NCBI GenBank assembly: GCA_900537185.1
Contig: LS999826.1
Location: 919,521-983,520, forward strand
Origin: Cytophagales bacterium Alg240-R148
GTDB taxonomy: Bacteria; Bacteroidota; Bacteroidia; Cytophagales; Cyclobacteriaceae
Length of the DNA stretch: 64,000 bases
Direction: 5' to 3'
In this document: positions 60,864 to 64,000 of the stretch, in pieces
Layout: every line of letters starts with the position of its first letter
Position numbering within the stretch: position 1 is the stretch's first letter
Translations under genes and position numbers: made by a program
Notes under the pieces: generated by a model
Told to the model about the DNA's origin: nothing
Database searches by the model: none
What the model saw: the letters and a program-made list of their open reading frames with translations, nothing else

Positions 60864-62192
60864 TTAATCCGGTTCAGATACGGGTCTTGGAAATTGTACG
60901 TGTACTTTGTCATCGGTTCTGTCGATAGGCAATTCATCTAACCTGTTTAATCTTCTCATATCTACCCAACGGTGTCCTTCGTTAAAAAGAGAATACCTCC
61001 TGTGGTACAATATTTCATTCATCACGTCAGCATCTGTGGTACCGCCTGAATAAACCGTTAACCCATAGGCAGATCTAATTAGGTTGATTGTGGTAATGGC
61101 CTCCGTATTATTAGTTCCAACATGTGCTTCAGCATAAATCAACATGAGCTCTTCATTTTTGATTATTGGAATGTTAGAAGCTAGAGAAGAATAGATAACT
61201 ACATCGTAATCACTTGACAGTCCATCTTTAATAGCCTCACTGTCTCTTAAAGCCACTTTATTTATTCTTGTATCACCAATTAATAAATCCGCAGTATAAT
61301 CAGGGTGTGCTACCAATGGATCGGCTGCATTTGGAACTCTGAAAACAGGATTTGTCAAATCACCACCAGCAGTTGAGAAATAATGTTCTGGGCCATCTAA
61401 CAACTCAGCAGGATCCGATGTTAAGTTGAAGTGTGAATCGTTTATTGTGCTTAACACACCTGTTTTATCCCCTTTATACAGCTTCACTCTTGCTGCAACA
61501 CCTCTGTTGAACTGAAGGAATGTAGTGGGGGTGTCAAATCCAGTAAAACCAGATGACAAAGCGAACATGAATTCTGTTCCTGCCTGTGCCAAATCATCCG
61601 CCCCATCTTGTAAAAGGCTTTCAATGTCGGTCAGTGCGTCAGTGTAGGCAACGAAATCTCCAAGATTATCTGGATCTATCACATCCGTTCTAATTCCATT
61701 TTCGTACTGAAGATTGGCTGCAAGCAATAAAGAATAGGCCTGTAGTGTTTTGGCATAACCAGTAATACCAAATTTTTCTTCATCAGTAAAGACATCATTG
61801 GATTTGTCTAAAGCTTGTAGCAACAAATTAGCGTTTTTAATTGTAGCGTACCTTCCTGCATATGGCCTGGTGCCATAAAACCCTGCTGGATCTAGGTCTG
61901 ATCCACCTTTACCAAGAATTTCTCCTGTATAACGAGGGTCGGAATTGGTGAAGAAATACACCTCTCTACCTATAATTCCAGTGGCGTCATAATAAAATCC
62001 CATTTCATTTCGCAGGTTGTGTTCTACTCCTACTGCAATTAAGGCTATGTCTGCCCGGCTGGCATTTTCAACTACCCCTTCCGTAGGTCCGTTCGGAAAT
62101 TCAAGCTCTTCTAATTCACAACTGCCCATGATTACAAGCAGCAATATGAATTGCAAAGCGATTAATTTATTTAATCTATATATGTTTTTCAT
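60864..62192 (-). CDS. SusD/RagB-family lipoprotein
   Basis: A 442-residue protein with a lipoprotein signal (FILLLVIMGSC, Cys at 25). The RagB/SusD fold is shown by the early helices (VGVEHNLRNEMGFYYDATGI), TIKNANLLLQALDKS, GYAKTLQAYSLLLAANLQYE, PIIKNEELMLIYAEAHVGTN, AITTINLIRSAYGL and NEILYHRRYSLFNEGHRWVD. SusD proteins sit on the cell surface and bind glycans or peptides for the partner SusC channel. The spacing from the SusC stop is 11 bases. Substrate unknown; no polysaccharide-degrading gene is adjacent within the window. Confidence 0.94.
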   Translation of the reverse strand: MKNIYRLNKLIALQFILLLVIMGSCELEELEFPNGPTEGVVENASRADIALIAVGVEHNLRNEMGFYYDATGIIGREVYFFTNSDPRYTGEILGKGGSDLDPAGFYGTRPYAGRYATIKNANLLLQALDKSNDVFTDEEKFGITGYAKTLQAYSLLLAANLQYENGIRTDVIDPDNLGDFVAYTDALTDIESLLQDGADDLAQAGTEFMFALSSGFTGFDTPTTFLQFNRGVAARVKLYKGDKTGVLSTINDSHFNLTSDPAELLDGPEHYFSTAGGDLTNPVFRVPNAADPLVAHPDYTADLLIGDTRINKVALRDSEAIKDGLSSDYDVVIYSSLASNIPIIKNEELMLIYAEAHVGTNNTEAITTINLIRSAYGLTVYSGGTTDADVMNEILYHRRYSLFNEGHRWVDMRRLNRLDELPIDRTDDKVHVQFPRPVSEPD

Positions 62193-62203
62193 TTCTATTC
62201 AAT

Positions 62204-64000
62204 TTAAAAGCTTACGTTAATATGGAAATTGTATCTTTTCGAAGAAGGGAATGGAGTAACTTCAACCCCACTTGACAACCCTTTACCACCAAAATTGGAA
62301 ACTTCAGGATCATAACTTCTATATTTGAAAGAATTGATCAAATTATTGCCAGTAAAACCAATTCTAATATCAGCCAAATCCTTTAAAGCCGTTCTTGGTA
62401 TGTTGTAAAACAATCCGATTTCTCTCATTCTAAAATACCCAGCATCTTCTACGAAAGGGGCTGTTGTATTTAAGAAACTTGCTTGTCTAAAGTCACCATT
62501 TCCTAGCTGACCTTCTGGATCCAAATCAATCTTATCATAGTCGTAACTTGTACCGCTAAAATCAGATAGTAATTGTGTTAGGTTGATATTGTCTCCACCT
62601 TTTTTCCAATGAAATAAGAAGGATAACTCGAAATTCTTATAAGTAAAACTATTCGTGAAGGACATATTGAAGTCCGCTTCAGAATCTCCATAAACTACCA
62701 ATCCATCTTCATCTTGTTGATCGGCAGGACCGATTCCTACAATTTCTGAAGGACTGCGACCTTCTTTGATTCTAAATTGACCTAAGAAATCAGCAAAACC
62801 GCCTGTTGTAAAAGAAGGTACGTTCAATTTGGTGATCTTACCCTGGTTTTTCCAAAAGTTAGTATTGAAATTCCAATTGAACTTACTAGTGTTGATGATA
62901 TTCCAATTCAAACCAATTTCAATTCCTTTATTCTGTAATTCAGCAGCATTGGTCACTTGGCGTGTAAAACCGGATGAATTAGGAACATCCGCTGTCAATA
63001 ATAAATCTGTTATGTTTTGAATGTAGTAGGTAACATCAAACTTTAACTTATTGCTCAAAAAACTCATATCGAAACCAAATTCTGTTTCAGATTGTCTTTC
63101 TGGTCCTACGTTGCCATTTCCTCTTTTGTTGTTAATAACCCAACCTGGTGTTCCGTCTATAATTGCGTTGTTAAAAAATGTGTATTTGTCACCGAATGTC
63201 GCAAAGTTTCCAGCCTCACCATAAGCCACTCTTAGCTTTAATTGGTTCATGAAGTCTACAGACCAAAAATTGAAATTGTGCAAGTTCAATGCCATGGAGC
63301 CTTTTGGGTAATAATACATTTTATTGGCATCTCCATTGTTCGAAGATTTATCTCCTCTAATACCCAAAGTACCTATGATTTTGTCCTCATAATTAACTTC
63401 TTCCTGTGCAAAAAAACCTCTGTCCTTCTGAATAATCCTGTTTTGATCAATTTGTTGGTTTCCTGCTTGGTCCAAATTAGTCTGAGATCCATTCAAGTTG
63501 GAAGCTGTTCCAAGTATGGTGTTTTGATCAAAATTTTCAGCGGTAATACCAAACTGAGTTCTGAAAGATAAAGATTGATTTGGAAAAAAATCATGTACTA
63601 AAAAAGCATTGAAATTGGTGTTTTTGTTAACAGTGTTTCCTTGGATTGACACACCGTTTAATCCGTTGCCATTTTTTTGGAATTGCAGCGTATTTGGGAA
63701 AATCGCAGTAGTAGCCAAATTGTAATTGTCCAGACCTGCACGAGCAATTAATCGCAAACTCATTTTATCTGTTTTGAACAATCGAGCACTAATTTTTGTA
63801 CCTACAATAATCCTGTTAACTGCTTCATTGTTGGTAACCAAGTCTCGTGTTTGAAGAAAGTTGGAAGCAGCATAGGGGTTGTCGGGATAATTACCTTCTG
63901 CATCTGCGAAAAGCTGTGCAAATACTGGAGTTCCAACGTAAGAGATACCCATGGTGGTACCAGAGTTGTCATTATTGAAAAAACCTCTGTCAGCAGAAGA
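62204..64000 (-). CDS. SusC/RagA-family TonB-linked outer membrane protein, 5' part beyond window
   Basis: The minus frame is open from the right edge to the stop at 62204, about 598 codons of the C-terminal barrel. SusC-type motifs: DRGFFNNDNSGTTMGI (edge), YEDKIIGTLGIRGDKSSNNG, GNVGPERQSETEFGFDMSFL, NAAELQNKGIEIGLNWNI, and the end KRYNFHINVSF. Signal peptide, CNA-like domain and plug are outside. It is directly followed by susD, the usual susC-susD order. Confidence 0.93.
   Translation of the reverse strand, partial: SSADRGFFNNDNSGTTMGISYVGTPVFAQLFADAEGNYPDNPYAASNFLQTRDLVTNNEAVNRIIVGTKISARLFKTDKMSLRLIARAGLDNYNLATTAIFPNTLQFQKNGNGLNGVSIQGNTVNKNTNFNAFLVHDFFPNQSLSFRTQFGITAENFDQNTILGTASNLNGSQTNLDQAGNQQIDQNRIIQKDRGFFAQEEVNYEDKIIGTLGIRGDKSSNNGDANKMYYYPKGSMALNLHNFNFWSVDFMNQLKLRVAYGEAGNFATFGDKYTFFNNAIIDGTPGWVINNKRGNGNVGPERQSETEFGFDMSFLSNKLKFDVTYYIQNITDLLLTADVPNSSGFTRQVTNAAELQNKGIEIGLNWNIINTSKFNWNFNTNFWKNQGKITKLNVPSFTTGGFADFLGQFRIKEGRSPSEIVGIGPADQQDEDGLVVYGDSEADFNMSFTNSFTYKNFELSFLFHWKKGGDNINLTQLLSDFSGTSYDYDKIDLDPEGQLGNGDFRQASFLNTTAPFVEDAGYFRMREIGLFYNIPRTALKDLADIRIGFTGNNLINSFKYRSYDPEVSNFGGKGLSSGVEVTPFPSSKRYNFHINVSF

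Noticed and set aside
1-64000. tRNA, rRNA, insertion sequences, phage genes and CRISPR arrays
   Set aside because: Looked for across the window; no cloverleaf-like sequence, transposase, integrase or regularly spaced repeats were seen by eye.

Overview
This is a dense AT-rich chromosomal segment from a member of the Bacteroidota, probably a free-living Cytophagia-type (Flammeovirgaceae-like) bacterium. That reading rests on a SusC/SusD pair and two further TonB-dependent receptors, a metalloprotease with a type IX secretion C-terminal tail, PadR regulators coupled to long FtsX-like permeases, promoters of the Bacteroidota type (TAnnTTTG), weak Shine-Dalgarno sites, and many lipoproteins and periplasmic hydrolases. 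The family-level placement is inference. I see no rRNA, tRNA, insertion sequence, phage or CRISPR array.

Layout. 1-10.3 kb: three FtsX-type permeases. One is cut by the left edge and preceded by a membrane-anchored AraC regulator. Two are paired with PadR repressors and converge on a shared hairpin terminator. 10.6-19 kb: ECF sigma factor with a membrane partner, DNRLRE lipoprotein, TMEM175-type channel, GH113-like hydrolase, unknown protein, secreted M43 protease, acetyl-CoA synthetase. 19.5-29.4 kb: GNAT enzyme, cation/proton antiporter, a GlxA regulator with a secreted DJ-1 protein, an unknown exported protein, then a flavoprotein, a 56-residue Cys-Cys peptide and an MFS exporter that look like one metalloid or thiol detoxification operon, then a YdjM-like protein and a TPR protein with an orphan histidine-kinase DHp domain. 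29.5-40.6 kb: penicillin-acylase-like enzyme, Crp/Fnr regulator with a nearby FNR-like site, SnoaL-like protein, quinone-type oxidoreductase, amidohydrolase, BNR-repeat protein, RsgA, CocE-type peptidase, DinB-like and DUF1456 proteins. 40.8-55.4 kb: housekeeping genes (fructose-bisphosphate aldolase, PSD-like decarboxylase, hotdog thioesterase, DnaQ-like exonuclease, Mpl, DnaB, C1 peptidase, GAF protein, EtfB/EtfA, bifunctional nuclease, nucleoside transporter). 55.4-64 kb: two tandem paralogous TonB receptors, SusD, and SusC running off the right edge.

The most interesting places are the Cys-Cys peptide operon at about 24.2-26.8 kb and the cluster of three perfect DnaA boxes in the mpl-dnaB divergent intergenic region at about 46.0 kb, which is either a replication origin candidate or a DnaA-controlled promoter region. 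Next come the operator shared by the two PadR modules, the FNR-like site beside a regulator with a matching recognition helix, the kinase-less DHp protein and a hairpin-rich gap at about 37.6 kb. All functional calls are from reading the sequence; no search was run.
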